From assembly GCA_003344405.1 (NCBI GenBank), contig NOWV01000064.1, positions 248,001 to 312,000 of the forward strand: a DNA stretch of 64,000 nucleotides, read 5' to 3'. The notes below the pieces were generated by a model that saw nothing but the letters and a program-made list of their open reading frames with translations, was not told the origin of the DNA and ran no database searches. Positions 63,860 to 64,000 of the stretch are shown in pieces. The DNA is from Trichoplax sp. H2. Taxonomy: Eukaryota > Placozoa > Uniplacotomia > Trichoplacea. Position numbers and translations under genes: made by a program. The first letter of the stretch is position 1. Every line of letters begins with the position of its first letter.

Positions 63860-64000
63860 CTGTAATATTATATAATTATTATTAAAGTATTAATGATGAT
63901 AACGAAAATTGATGCAATCAAAAATTAAGTTAGATTATTCTATTACAGTAGGCGAAGCAATGACATCGAAATTAAAGAATTCATAAGACTAATGTTTATA

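Noticed and set aside
1-64000. Horizontally acquired or novel multi-gene system
   Set aside because: All firm genes are animal orthologues with spliceosomal introns and similar base composition; I saw no bacterial-like gene block, viral genes or transposase.

Overview
The window is AT-rich nuclear DNA from an animal. Its genes are intact, conserved animal genes cut into many short exons with GT-AG introns, usually 50-400 bp. They include the RabGAP TBC1D10, the deubiquitinase Trabid/ZRANB1, ESCRT-III CHMP3, DNA polymerase lambda, an Abraxas-type MPN scaffold, Rab24 and mitochondrial bS18m. The compact, intron-rich, low-GC layout fits an early-branching animal, and my best guess is a placozoan (Trichoplax/Hoilungia). 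That is inference; no species marker is present. Gene models were built by hand from splice sites, reading-frame phase and family alignment. In most genes every exon joins in phase and total length matches the human orthologue closely (MCCC2 564 aa, CHMP3 219 aa, M1 aminopeptidase 932 aa, POLL 590 aa, ZRANB1 757 aa).

Layout. 0.2-3.4 kb: an uncharacterised Ser/Asp-rich gene (minus) with tandemly duplicated exons. 4.5-5.6 kb: a ~125 bp minisatellite and a small MITE. 5.9-16.9 kb: MCCC2 and a TBC1D10-like RabGAP, tandem on minus. 18.9 kb: tRNA-Glu(CTC). 20.3-25.3 kb: POLL (plus), convergent with ZRANB1 (minus, 26.3-29.3 kb). 30.9-32.4 kb: CHMP3 (plus), divergent from ZRANB1. 34.7-35.8 kb: MRPS18C (plus), tail to tail with an Abraxas gene (minus, 36.0-37.9 kb). 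39.9-43.1 kb: GATD3/ES1 copy A (plus), convergent with a large M1 aminopeptidase (minus, 43.8-53.9 kb). 53.9-59.5 kb: the largest gene-poor stretch. 59.5-61.9 kb: GATD3/ES1 copy B (plus), convergent with the 3' part of RAB24 (minus, 62.8 kb to beyond the window end).

The genes are not an operon and mostly do unrelated housekeeping: mitochondrial metabolism and translation (MCCC2, MRPS18C, GATD3-B), membrane traffic (TBC1D10, CHMP3, RAB24), ubiquitin signalling (ZRANB1, Abraxas) and DNA repair (POLL). The most unusual features are a textbook U12-type AT-AC intron in GATD3 copy B at a position where copy A has an ordinary GT-AG intron; a GC-AG intron in the same gene; an MCCC2 protein that has lost the family's C-terminal GGEQ motif; a tandem exon duplication with a decaying third copy; a ZRANB1 intron that stays open and would give a zinc-finger-only protein if retained; and a genome-wide liking for TACTGTAC-type palindromes. 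I found no unknown multi-gene system.
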